Source: Rivularia sp. PCC 7116
GTDB lineage: Bacteria; Cyanobacteriota; Cyanobacteriia; Cyanobacteriales; Nostocaceae
DNA: 64,000 nucleotides
Direction of reading: 5' to 3'
Assembly: GCF_000316665.1 (NCBI RefSeq)
Contig: NC_019678.1
Location: forward strand, 3,844,001 to 3,908,000
This document shows, piece by piece, positions 56,330-64,000 of this stretch; position 1 is the first letter of the stretch, and each line of letters starts with the position of its first letter. Position numbers and translations under genes: made by a program. The notes below the pieces were generated by a model. That model saw only the letters and a program-made list of their open reading frames with translations, made no database searches and was not told the origin of the DNA.

Positions 56330-58705
56330 ATGACAGAGAATCTAATTTCTATTGACAAAAATGCATATGAATTGATGCAAGCGGAACTTATGGTACTGCG
56401 TAGTTGTATTAATAGTTCACTGCCATCCGACTGCCTAACAAAGTTAAAACTAAAGCAAAACGAACGCTTACTTGATGGTATTGCAAAAGCAAGTAACTGT
56501 CTGCTGACAATTGAAGATTACGAGGAATCTATTAATGCAGCTTTAGCAGCTTTGGGAAAAGCTGTTGTTGCAGATAGAATTTACATTTTTCAAAATCATT
56601 TCCACCCAGTTACAGGTGAAATGCTGATGAGTCAGCGGTGGGAATGGGCAGCACCAGGTGTTACTCCCGAAATTGATAATCCCGAATTACAAAATCTTCC
56701 CTATATTGGTTGTTTTCCACGCTGGTACAAATATTTTACTGAAGGTAGATTAATTACTGGGTTGGTGAAAGATTTTCCTGAAGCCGAACGAGAAATTTTG
56801 CAAGAACAAGGTATCTTATCAATATTGGTAACTCCAATCGAAATCAAAGGTAAATTGTGGGGATTTATTGGTTTTGATAATTGCCATAGCGAACATCAAT
56901 GGACAAATATCGAAAAGTCGGTTTTACAAGCTGCTGCAGGTAACTTGGGTGGTGCGATCGCATCTTATCAAACTGAAACGCAACTTCTGGAATCGCAACA
57001 ATTTCTCCAACTGCTAATTGATAGTATTCCCCAGCTAATTTTTTGGAAAGATAGAAATTCGGTATTTAAAGGATGTAACAGTAGTGCTGCAAAAGTTTCT
57101 GGATTGAATTCTCCAGAAGAGATTCTTGGCAAAACAGATTATGATATGCCTTGGACTTTTGAGGAAGCAAATTTTTATCGGGAATGCGATAAACGTGTAA
57201 TGGAATTGGGTGAAGCTGAATTACACATCATTGAAACTCAAAAGCAATCCGATGGTACACAAGCATGGCTGGATACAAATAAAATACCGTTACAAAATGC
57301 GAAAGGTGATGTCATCGGAATTTTAGTAACTGTTGAAGATATTACCCAACGCAAACAAATTGAAGAAGAAATAAAAAATTTAAATGAAAAGTTAGAGGTT
57401 AAAGTTGAAGCGCGTACTGCTCAATTACAAAGAACTCAAGCACGACTTAAGAAATTAACTGATAACGTACCGGGAATGATTTATGAATACCGTCTGCAAC
57501 CAGATGGAGATATATCGTTTGACTATGTTTCTTCTGGGTGTAAAGAAATTTTAGGATTAGAACCACAAGCCTTACTGCAAGATGCTAATTTAGCCTTTGA
57601 AAATATCCATTCCGAGGATATTAAAAATTTGACAGAAAAAGGCAACATATCTGCCCAAAAATTAACAAATTTAGAATGCGAATGGCGTTTTATTATACCT
57701 AATAGAAATTATAAATGGATTAAATTAGTAGCAAAACCAGAAATTAAATCAAACAATTCAATAACTTGGTATGGCTGTTTAATTGATATCACTCAAATGA
57801 AGCGAGTAGAAGAAAAGTTTCAAAAGCAAACTAAGAGCTTAAAAAAAGCTTTAAAGGAATTAAAAAAGACTCAAACACAATTGATTCAGACAGAAAAAAT
57901 GTCTTCTTTAGGACAAATGGTTGCGGGAGTTGCTCACGAGATAAATAATCCGGTTAATTTTATTCATGGTAATATCGTGCCTGCCTGCGAATATGTCCAA
58001 GATTTGCTGAGATTAATAGAATTGTATCAAAAACATTATCCAGAACCTAATATAGAAATTATAGAAGGATTTGAAAATATAGAATTTGATTTTATTAAGG
58101 AGGATTTATCAAAAATACTTCATTCGATGGAAGAAGGTACAAGTCGGATTAAAGAGATTGTATTGAGTTTGCGTAATTTTTCTCGCCTTGATGAAGCGGA
58201 ATTTAAGCGAGTAGATATTCATTCGGGTATTGATTCGACATTAATGATTTTGCATAACCGCTTGAAAGCAAATTCTAAACGTCCAGAAATCAAAGTTATT
58301 AAAGAATATAATTGCTTACCGTTAGTTGAATGCTATCCCGGTCAACTAAACCAAGTGTTTATGAATATTTTAGCTAATGCTATTGATGCTTTAGATGATT
58401 ATAATTCAAAACGCACAGTCGAAGAAATTACTTTAAATCCTAATTATATTAAAATCGCTACAGAATTCATTAAAAATCAGCATATAAGAATTAGAATTAG
58501 CGATAACGGTATCGGCATTCCAAATAAGATTAAATCAAAATTGTTTGACCCGTTTTTTACTACCAAAGAAGTTGGTAAAGGCACCGGTTTGGGTTTATCT
58601 ATAAGCTATCAAATCATAGTAGAAAAACATCGTGGTAAGCTTTATTGTAATTCAACACCGGGTGAGGGTACAGAATTTGTGATTGAAATCCCTATAGTTC
58701 GGTGA
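56330..58705 (+). CDS. GAF-PAS-PAS sensor histidine kinase
   Basis: A soluble kinase (791 aa from this ATG; a GTG at 56306 would add 8). Order: GAF domain about 55-215 ([35 protein letters not shown]), PAS about 230-345 ([39 protein letters not shown]), coiled coil, second PAS about 375-495 ([20 protein letters not shown]), coiled coil, HisKA with [20 protein letters not shown] (His near 538), and HATPase with [19 protein letters not shown] and [14 protein letters not shown]. No adjacent response regulator. This is a common cyanobacterial kinase design; ligand unknown. Confidence 0.92.
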   Translation: MTENLISIDKNAYELMQAELMVLRSCINSSLPSDCLTKLKLKQNERLLDGIAKASNCLLTIEDYEESINAALAALGKAVVADRIYIFQNHFHPVTGEMLMSQRWEWAAPGVTPEIDNPELQNLPYIGCFPRWYKYFTEGRLITGLVKDFPEAEREILQEQGILSILVTPIEIKGKLWGFIGFDNCHSEHQWTNIEKSVLQAAAGNLGGAIASYQTETQLLESQQFLQLLIDSIPQLIFWKDRNSVFKGCNSSAAKVSGLNSPEEILGKTDYDMPWTFEEANFYRECDKRVMELGEAELHIIETQKQSDGTQAWLDTNKIPLQNAKGDVIGILVTVEDITQRKQIEEEIKNLNEKLEVKVEARTAQLQRTQARLKKLTDNVPGMIYEYRLQPDGDISFDYVSSGCKEILGLEPQALLQDANLAFENIHSEDIKNLTEKGNISAQKLTNLECEWRFIIPNRNYKWIKLVAKPEIKSNNSITWYGCLIDITQMKRVEEKFQKQTKSLKKALKELKKTQTQLIQTEKMSSLGQMVAGVAHEINNPVNFIHGNIVPACEYVQDLLRLIELYQKHYPEPNIEIIEGFENIEFDFIKEDLSKILHSMEEGTSRIKEIVLSLRNFSRLDEAEFKRVDIHSGIDSTLMILHNRLKANSKRPEIKVIKEYNCLPLVECYPGQLNQVFMNILANAIDALDDYNSKRTVEEITLNPNYIKIATEFIKNQHIRIRISDNGIGIPNKIKSKLFDPFFTTKEVGKGTGLGLSISYQIIVEKHRGKLYCNSTPGEGTEFVIEIPIVR

Positions 58706-58979
58706 ATATAATTCGTAATTCGTAATTAATTTCCCATAAATGAATTTAGGGGCTTCGATAGAGTATAATCCACGGATAAATCCGGGGGCTTCAAACCTTT
58801 AAAAATCTACTCGGTGAGAGGGAATTGAAAGTTAATAGTTAGGAATGAGGAGTTTTCCATGCCCCATGTTAAATGCCCAATTACCAATTACTAACTACGA
58901 CAGCCCGTCTTTTGACATGATTAGAAAAAACTCTTAGATTAAAGGGTTGAAACGGGTAATTTTCTTACTTCTTTTTACT

Positions 58980-59477
58980 ATGAAAGCTCAACACTTGTTT
59001 GTCACGGTAGCTACATTAGTGTCCGTAGTTGTGATTGGTAAAAGTGCGGTTATGACAGTGGCTGAGATGGGAAGCGGACATGGCGAGCATAAACACGGAA
59101 AAATGGAAGTTCCTCAAGGGCAACCGGTTCCTACTGTTGATGTAGTGGTAGTTAAAGATGCTAAGAAAGGATGGAATTTAGAAGCGAAAGTTACTAACTT
59201 TAAATTCGCACCAGAAAAAGTTAATACCGCACCCGAACCCGGAGAAGGGCACGCTCATCTTTTTGTTAACGGTAAAAAAATTACCAGACTTTATAGTAAT
59301 TGGTATTATCTCGAAAATCTTGAACCTGGTGAAAATCAGGTGAAGGTAACTTTGAATGCTAACGATCACGCTGATTGGACTAACAACGGCAAAATGATTG
59401 AAGATACGGAAATTGTTAAGGTTTCAGACACTGCAAATAAAAAGCATCAGCAGAACAAACATCAAGGACATAATTAG
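58980..59477 (+). CDS. Exported His-rich protein, possibly metal-binding
   Basis: A 165-aa exported protein. Signal segment about 4-25 (LFVTVATLVSVVVIGKSAVM). A His-rich stretch GSGHGEHKHGKM follows at about 32-43, then a beta-rich domain with VTNFKFAPEKVN, GHAHLFVNGKKITRLYSNWY and VTLNANDHADWTNNGKM, and a tail KKHQQNKHQGHN. His clusters at both ends and in the core suggest metal binding (copper by guess). I chose ATG 58980 over a TTG at 58947 that would add 11 residues. First gene of a same-strand group with 59659 and 60972. Confidence 0.7.
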   Translation: MKAQHLFVTVATLVSVVVIGKSAVMTVAEMGSGHGEHKHGKMEVPQGQPVPTVDVVVVKDAKKGWNLEAKVTNFKFAPEKVNTAPEPGEGHAHLFVNGKKITRLYSNWYYLENLEPGENQVKVTLNANDHADWTNNGKMIEDTEIVKVSDTANKKHQQNKHQGHN

Positions 59478-59525
59478 TACTTAGCCATATTGATTTAGAT
59501 TGGTGGTTTTTTCCACAACTTTCAG

Positions 59526-59548
59526 GAGACGTAGCAATGCTACGTCTC
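59526..59548. repeat. REP-like palindrome, copy 3
   Basis: GAGACGTAGC-AAT-GCTACGTCTC, perfect 10-bp arms, same family as 2187-2209 and 24405-24427; lies between the His-rich gene and the UreH-like gene. Confidence 0.75.
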
Positions 59549-59658
59549 TACAAGCTTTTGTAATTAATAAATACAGTTTCTCGCACTCAAAACTTTTATC
59601 TAAATTGATTCTTACTAAAATTTCTTTGTAATTCAAAATCTAAAATCCAAAATCCAAA

Positions 59659-60882
59659 ATGGTACTTGATTTTTTCCTAATTGCAACTTTGGGATTCCTT
59701 GGTAGTTTTGGTCATTGTGTAGGAATGTGTGGTCCTTTGACTGTAGCATTTTCTTTATCTTCCCAAAGCGAAAATACTAGCTGGTGGCAACAATCAAAGT
59801 TCCACATTTTGTTGAATATTGGGCGAATGCTCAGCTATAGCTTGGTTGGTGCTGCAATCGGGGCACTTGGTTCAATATTGTTGGAAGGAGGGCAATTAGC
59901 TGGTGTTGGTAGTGAATTACGTCAGTGGATAGCAATTATTACTGGCTTAATGCTAATTTTATTCGGACTTCGGCAAATTAATCCCAATTTATTACCGCGA
60001 ATTCCATTTTTACATCCATTGCTACAAAGTGATTTACACAATCGCTTAAATGCTGGAATGTCCAAACTGTCATTGCAAAACTCATGGTATACACCAGCCC
60101 TTTTAGGAATGACTTGGGGTTTAATGCCTTGTGGTTTTCTGTATGCTGCCCAAATTAAAGCCGCTCAAACGGGGAATATGTGGATGGGTGCAGCTACAAT
60201 GCTTGCTTTTGGTTTGGGAACCTTTCCCATAATGTTGGGTGTAGGAGTATCTGCATCGTTGGTAAGCAAAGACAGACGCTCTCAATTGTTTCGTTTGGGT
60301 GGTTGGGTCACTCTCATCATAGGTATAATTACCCTGCAACGGACTGGCGATACAATGGCAGATTATACCGGACATGCCGGTTTAATATTGCTGATATTAG
60401 CGTTAATTGCTCGTCCCATTAGCCGTTTATGGATAGCACCTATGCGCTACCGTCGTGCTTTAGGGGTTGGTGCTTTTGTCCTCTCTTTAGCCCATACCGC
60501 TCACATGATGGAACATTCATTTTCCTGGAAGCTTAAAAGTATTTCCTTCTTAACACCTGAATTTCAGTTAGGTATAGCTTTTGGTGCAATAGGATTAATT
60601 TTAATGGCTCCTGCTGCTTTTACCAGTTTTGACTCTTTACAAAAGTCTTTAGGTAAAAATTGGCGAAAAATTCATTTATTAAGCGTTCCAGCTTTAATAT
60701 TGAGCGCTGTACACGCATTAATTATAGGTTCTCATTATTTTGGTTCGGTGCAGTCAACCTTGCTTAGTAAATTTGCCCCTGCTGTTTTAGGAATTGTAAC
60801 CCTTGCAGTATTGTTGCTCAGAACCCGTCTTTTTTGGTCGGTATTAGGCTTGCAGAGGTTTTATGTTTCTAGCAATCAGTGA
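59659..60882 (+). CDS. UreH/TauE-like membrane protein with C-terminal ferric-reductase-like helices
   Basis: A 407-aa integral membrane protein. The N-terminal half (1-235) is a UreH/DsbD-like transporter domain: FLGSFGHCVGMCGPLTVAFS (Cys20, Cys24) near the start and MTWGLMPCGFLYAAQIKAAQ (another Cys) near residue 155. The C-terminal half has further helices with SLAHTAHMMEHSFSW near residue 278 and GKNWRKIHLLSVPALILSAV with HALIIGSHYF, a His-helix layout like the ferric reductase/MsrQ transmembrane domain that binds heme. Such a fusion would move electrons or metal across the membrane; the function is not known. It lies between two exported genes on the same strand. Confidence 0.75.
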   Translation: MVLDFFLIATLGFLGSFGHCVGMCGPLTVAFSLSSQSENTSWWQQSKFHILLNIGRMLSYSLVGAAIGALGSILLEGGQLAGVGSELRQWIAIITGLMLILFGLRQINPNLLPRIPFLHPLLQSDLHNRLNAGMSKLSLQNSWYTPALLGMTWGLMPCGFLYAAQIKAAQTGNMWMGAATMLAFGLGTFPIMLGVGVSASLVSKDRRSQLFRLGGWVTLIIGIITLQRTGDTMADYTGHAGLILLILALIARPISRLWIAPMRYRRALGVGAFVLSLAHTAHMMEHSFSWKLKSISFLTPEFQLGIAFGAIGLILMAPAAFTSFDSLQKSLGKNWRKIHLLSVPALILSAVHALIIGSHYFGSVQSTLLSKFAPAVLGIVTLAVLLLRTRLFWSVLGLQRFYVSSNQ

Positions 60883-60884
60883 GC

Positions 60885-60960
60885 AGTTATCAGTTAACAG
60901 TGAGCAGTGAGCAATTACCAATTACCAATTACCAATTCCCAATTACCAATTCCCAATTTC
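60885..60960. repeat. 7-bp tandem repeat (STRR), CAATTAC type
   Basis: AGTTATC/CAGTGAG and CAATTAC/CAATTCC units directly after the UreH-like gene; an upstream extension of the next frame would translate this repeat. Confidence 0.8.
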
Positions 60961-60971
60961 TAATTATTAAA

Positions 60972-61559
60972 ATGAATTTTTTATCTTTTTTAATTCCTCC
61001 TGCTTCGGCACATAAAACAGAGGTTGCTGAAGATGTAGGTGCAACTTTGCATATCGAACCAGACGATACTCCTCGTGCTGGTGAAACTGCACAAACTTGG
61101 TTTGCTCTAACCCGAAAGGGAGGCAAGGTTATTCCTCTTAAAGAGTGTGATTGCCAACTAGCTATTTATAGCGAACCGCGTATCGCAGAAGCAAAGCCCC
61201 TTGCCCAACCTAATTTGCAGCCCGTATCGGCAGAACGCTATCAAGGTATTCCAGGAGCACAAATTACATTTCCCAAACCCGGAGCTTATAAATTAGAGCT
61301 TACCGGTAAACCTGCAAATGATGACAGTTTTAAACCTTTTGCATTGAAGTTTGATGTAACCGTAGCTGCTGGTACTAACAAATCAACTAACCAATCTAAA
61401 AATAATCAACAAGAAACACAAACTGCACAAGAGATTAAGAATGTTAATGCAGTTCAAACAGAAGAACAAGCTTTTCCCCTACCAATTTGGGCTATAGGCT
61501 TAGGAGCTTTGGTAATTATTGGGGGAATATTTGCTGTGATGCGAAGAGGGAGTAATTGA
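60972..61559 (+). CDS. Exported membrane-anchored protein, unknown
   Basis: A 195-aa protein from the ATG at 60972. An upstream ATG at 60879 would add 31 residues encoded by STRR DNA, so I reject it. A short hydrophobic start (MNFLSFLIPPASAHK) suggests export with cleavage after SA. A beta-rich domain follows (GATLHIEPDDTPRAGETAQT, PGAQITFPKPGAYKLELTGK), then an Asn/Gln-rich linker and a C-terminal membrane anchor (LPIWAIGLGALVIIGGIFAV) with basic tail. The layout recalls CopC/FixH-like periplasmic proteins. Last gene of the 58980-61559 cluster. Confidence 0.7.
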   Translation: MNFLSFLIPPASAHKTEVAEDVGATLHIEPDDTPRAGETAQTWFALTRKGGKVIPLKECDCQLAIYSEPRIAEAKPLAQPNLQPVSAERYQGIPGAQITFPKPGAYKLELTGKPANDDSFKPFALKFDVTVAAGTNKSTNQSKNNQQETQTAQEIKNVNAVQTEEQAFPLPIWAIGLGALVIIGGIFAVMRRGSN

Positions 61560-61574
61560 TGATCCACACCCTCC

Positions 61575-61700
61575 GGGTGAAAATTGGTAATTGGTAATTG
61601 GGCATGGGGCATTGGGCATTGGGCATGGGAAATCATTATTTATTTTTCTCCCTCTTCCCCCTCTCTCCCTCTCCCCCTCTCTCCCTCTCCCCCTCCCTCT
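61575..61700. repeat. STRR and CT-rich tract
   Basis: TTGGTAA and TTGGGCA 7-bp units (61575-61630) followed by a pyrimidine tract of CTCCC units up to galE. Confidence 0.7.
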
Positions 61701-61703
61701 CTC

Positions 61704-62708
61704 CTAACTCCCGTGTCGCTTTTTATGCCATTCCCAAGCGTGGGTAATTATATCTTTAATAGAACTATACTGTGGTTGCCAACCTAGAATTTTTCGGGCT
61801 TTTTCGGCGCTACCGATGAGCGCTGGGGGGTCTCCAGGACGGCGATCGCACTCTACCGCTTTAATTTCTTTACCCGTGACATTTCTGGCGGCTTCGATTA
61901 TTTCTTTGACGGAAAAACCATTTCCGTTGCCTAAATTGAAGAATGCACTGTCGCCTCCTTTAAGTAAATATTCTAAGCCGAGTACGTGAGCGTCTGCTAA
62001 ATCGCTTACATGAATATAATCGCGAACGCATGTACCATCTTCTGTGGGATAATCGGTACCAAAAATAGAAATTGACTCGCGTTTTCCTAAAGCTGTCTGC
62101 AACACTAAGGGAATCAAATGAGTTTCGGGGTTATGATCTTCTCCTAAATTACCGGATGGATCTGCACCTGCTGCATTAAAGTATCGAAAACGTACTGATT
62201 TAAAATCGTATGCTTCGTTAAAATCTGAAAGTATTCGTTCTACCATCAACTTGGTAGCGCCATAGGGGTTGATCGGATTTTGGGGGTGATCTTCTGGTAT
62301 TGGAACTGATTCGGGTACTCCGTATGTTGCACAAGTTGAAGAAAATACAAATTTTTTAACTTCTGCTGCTAGCATTGCTTCTAGCAAAGTAATTGTACCG
62401 ATAACGTTATTACGATAATATTTAGCCGGATTAGAAACCGATTCTCCGACATAAGCGTAAGCAGAAAAATGCATTACTGCTGCAATGTTACGAGATTTAA
62501 ATAAGTTATCTAATAATTGGCGATCGCCGGTATCTCCTTGAATCAGTTCGACTTCAAGAACTTTTTCCACCAAATCGCGATGTCCATAGACTAAATTATC
62601 TAGTATCAGGACGGAATAACCAGCTTTTTTTAAAGCTAAAACAGTGTGTGAGCCAATATAACCGGCTCCTCCGGTGACTAAAATAGTAGACTGTTCGGAA
62701 GACATAGA
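61704..62708 (-). CDS. galE: UDP-glucose 4-epimerase
   Basis: Interconverts UDP-glucose and UDP-galactose with bound NAD, supplying sugar for polysaccharides. Rossmann loop TGGAGYIGSHTVLALKKAGY at the N terminus, NPYGATKLMVERIL near residue 150 with the Tyr-x-x-x-Lys catalytic pair, and DYPTEDGTCVRDYIHVSDLA near 215. About 334 aa from this ATG; a start seven codons earlier is possible, and neither has a clear ribosome site. Stands alone. Confidence 0.94.
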   Translation of the reverse strand, partial: SMSSEQSTILVTGGAGYIGSHTVLALKKAGYSVLILDNLVYGHRDLVEKVLEVELIQGDTGDRQLLDNLFKSRNIAAVMHFSAYAYVGESVSNPAKYYRNNVIGTITLLEAMLAAEVKKFVFSSTCATYGVPESVPIPEDHPQNPINPYGATKLMVERILSDFNEAYDFKSVRFRYFNAAGADPSGNLGEDHNPETHLIPLVLQTALGKRESISIFGTDYPTEDGTCVRDYIHVSDLADAHVLGLEYLLKGGDSAFFNLGNGNGFSVKEIIEAARNVTGKEIKAVECDRRPGDPPALIGSAEKARKILGWQPQYSSIKDIITHAWEWHKKRHGS

Positions 62709-62955
62709 TTTTGCTGTGAAATAAACCATTACATCATAAATTTAGTTTAATGGCAGCGTAATTACTTATCTCCAGGACTACAAATACTAAACATTATTGA
62801 TAAAAATTGCACTAAAATCACTACGAAGGTAATTTTAGTGTGTAGGGTATGAGGTATTTGAAATCAAGCAATGGTACTACTACCATTTGACAGTAGAATA
62901 AATCTTTGCCCGGAGCCATATAGGTTGACTGTAAAAAACATTTGAGAGTGTATTT

Positions 62956-63642
62956 ATGTTTGAACTGCTAAGCCGAGTACTTCTATGGCTACTTATAGGT
63001 ACTGTTGTATTTAGCCTATTTCAGAAATTCTACCCAACCGGAAACTTTGTAGGGCGATTGGTAGTGGTAGTTTTTCTGATTATTTTGTTATTGTCCTTTG
63101 TGAATCCTAACGAACCAGCTATTGCTTCTTTGTGGAGAGTAGTATCGTTTCCCCTAAAACCTTTAGGAGCAGCAATTTTACTGATGACTTTCGCTGCTCA
63201 GAGAATAAAAGGTGGAGCGATAGACAAGCCGGGAGGATATTTAGTTGGCTGGGCACTGAGTATATTATTGTTAGCAAGTACACCAGCGGTGGCTTATTTC
63301 TTGATTCAATCGCCTGTAGCAAGAGCAGCTTATCCCAATGTAGCTTTACTTGAATCGAAATCTGCAACCCTTGTCGCATTTGCTGGAGATACATCTGTAG
63401 CGAATATGTCAGGTATCCTTGGCGATACTGTTATTCCTCAAATAAATGCAGATCCGAACATAATCGCATTAAATCCTAGCAGTATAAATTTTCCACGTTA
63501 TCTTTTGCAAAGACCTCAACAAATTCGTCGTCGGGGCTTACGTTTAGAAGACTTTGTACCGAATGCAGAAACTTTGCAATTAACAACACAAGTTTGGGAT
63601 CGCTACTTAGGACAAGTAAATAGTTTCTTACGTCCTCGATAG
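62956..63642 (+). CDS. Membrane protein, N-terminus like YdcF-type proteins
   Basis: A 228-aa protein. Four hydrophobic segments fill residues 5-122 (LLSRVLLWLLIGTVVFSLFQ; GRLVVVVFLIILLLSFV; LKPLGAAILLMTFAAQ; LVGWALSILLLASTPAVAYF). This N-terminal pattern reminds me of cyanobacterial YdcF/DUF218 proteins, but the DUF218 catalytic part is absent; the C-terminal about 100 residues (GDTSVANMSGILGDTVIPQI; RYLLQRPQQIRRRGLRLEDF) are unfamiliar. A recombined or truncated relative is possible. A terminator follows. Confidence 0.6.
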   Translation: MFELLSRVLLWLLIGTVVFSLFQKFYPTGNFVGRLVVVVFLIILLLSFVNPNEPAIASLWRVVSFPLKPLGAAILLMTFAAQRIKGGAIDKPGGYLVGWALSILLLASTPAVAYFLIQSPVARAAYPNVALLESKSATLVAFAGDTSVANMSGILGDTVIPQINADPNIIALNPSSINFPRYLLQRPQQIRRRGLRLEDFVPNAETLQLTTQVWDRYLGQVNSFLRPR

Positions 63643-63654
63643 ATTGTTTGTCAT

Positions 63655-63696
63655 AAAAAAGACTAGGGTGTAGTCAGTGCCATGCCCTAGTTTTTT
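63655..63696 (+). terminator. Rho-independent terminator
   Basis: ACTAGGG and CCCTAGT pair around a 16-base loop, flanked by an A-run and a T-run, just after the stop of the membrane gene. Confidence 0.85.
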
Positions 63697-64000
63697 GTCT
63701 TTAAGTATCACCTGTTTCATCCTGGTGGTTCAAATCATTAATTTTAAAGGGTTTATTTTTATCCAAATTCTTTTCTCCCCCTGCTTGTCAAAACCCATCA
63801 ATTTTAATGAAAACGAATACTAATGGTTTGTCCCATAACAATTGACGGGGGAGGCAAGGCAGGGAGAAGAGGGGAAAAAGAAGTTTTGACATTGCTGATT
63901 AAAAGTATGATTTGCCCCCAGCCCCGAATTTGAGGGATTTAGGGCGCATAATATTAGATCTAAAAAAAATAAATTCATACCTCAATTCAGCAACGCTTAA
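63697..64000. other. Right-end intergenic sequence with repeat fragments
   Basis: No gene seen. A degenerate reversed copy of the 2067 repeat lies near 63796-63830, with a GTTTGTCCCATAAC block, and the window ends with ATTCAGCAACGCTTA, the reverse of the GCGTTGCTGAAT repeat at 24362. Confidence 0.45.

Noticed and set aside
60879-60971. 31-residue N-terminal extension of the anchored protein
   Set aside because: Encoded by STRR DNA (SSYQLTVSSEQLPITNYQF); the signal-like sequence begins at 60972.

Overview
The window is chromosomal DNA from a filamentous, probably heterocyst-forming cyanobacterium (Nostocales; Rivularia/Calothrix-like is my guess, not shown). The evidence is cyanobacterial marker genes (psb32, sipA, a labA-like NYN gene, a riboswitch-controlled cbiX, DUF4346), AT-rich DNA with HIP1 (GCGATCGC) octamers, many 7-bp short tandem repeats (STRRs), and an RNase P RNA gene carrying an STRR insertion, a trait reported for heterocystous cyanobacteria. 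I see no prophage, CRISPR array, complete IS, rRNA or tRNA.

Layout. 0-7.5 kb: HlyD-type adaptor, repeat-rich gap, amylosucrase and acetate kinase, DUF5996 protein. 7.7-11.2 kb: class III adenylate cyclase, then a compact type II restriction-modification locus (XRE controller, HNH endonuclease, convergent C5-cytosine methyltransferase) with a small inverted-repeat element between R and M. 11.3-15.5 kb: lipoprotein, beta-helix/SLH protein, Kv-type channel with zinc ribbon, small membrane protein. 15.7-19.6 kb: NarL-type response regulator, HPK7-type kinase and two Spy-like (LTxxQ) periplasmic proteins. 19.6-23 kb: MITE-like element and a DUF1800/DUF1501 pair. 23-24.3 kb: cobalamin riboswitch and cbiX. 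24.3-33.5 kb: mostly housekeeping and small genes (sipA, peroxiredoxin, PPK2, a TIR-like effector candidate, psb32, DUF4346, DUF482, RibD-like reductase). 34-38 kb: sensor kinase, Gfo/Idh/MocA oxidoreductase, RNase III, then rnpB. 38.7-43 kb: unknown gene plus CorA, and an Omp85 protein. 43-47 kb: a second HPK7 kinase, a GAF-LuxR regulator, a rhodanese and a second NarL regulator. 47-52 kb: groEL with a perfect CIRCE operator, a WecA/MraY-family transferase, DUF2243 and NADAR proteins. 52-56 kb: AT-rich, gene-poor, with labA-like and one small membrane gene. 56-64 kb: GAF/PAS kinase, a three-gene secreted/membrane cluster that looks metal- or redox-related, galE and a membrane protein.

How genes may work together: the controller, nuclease and methyltransferase form one restriction system. 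The two kinase/regulator sets share sequence type, and similar CATGAC/GTCATG palindromes lie before the first Spy-like gene and before the second kinase, suggesting envelope-stress regulation. HrcA should repress groEL through CIRCE. B12 should repress cbiX through the riboswitch. The 58.9-61.6 kb cluster (His-rich exported protein, a UreH/TauE-like membrane protein apparently fused to a ferric-reductase-like domain, and an exported membrane-anchored protein) is the best candidate here for a little-described system. Intergenic space holds several families of palindromes and MITE-like elements.
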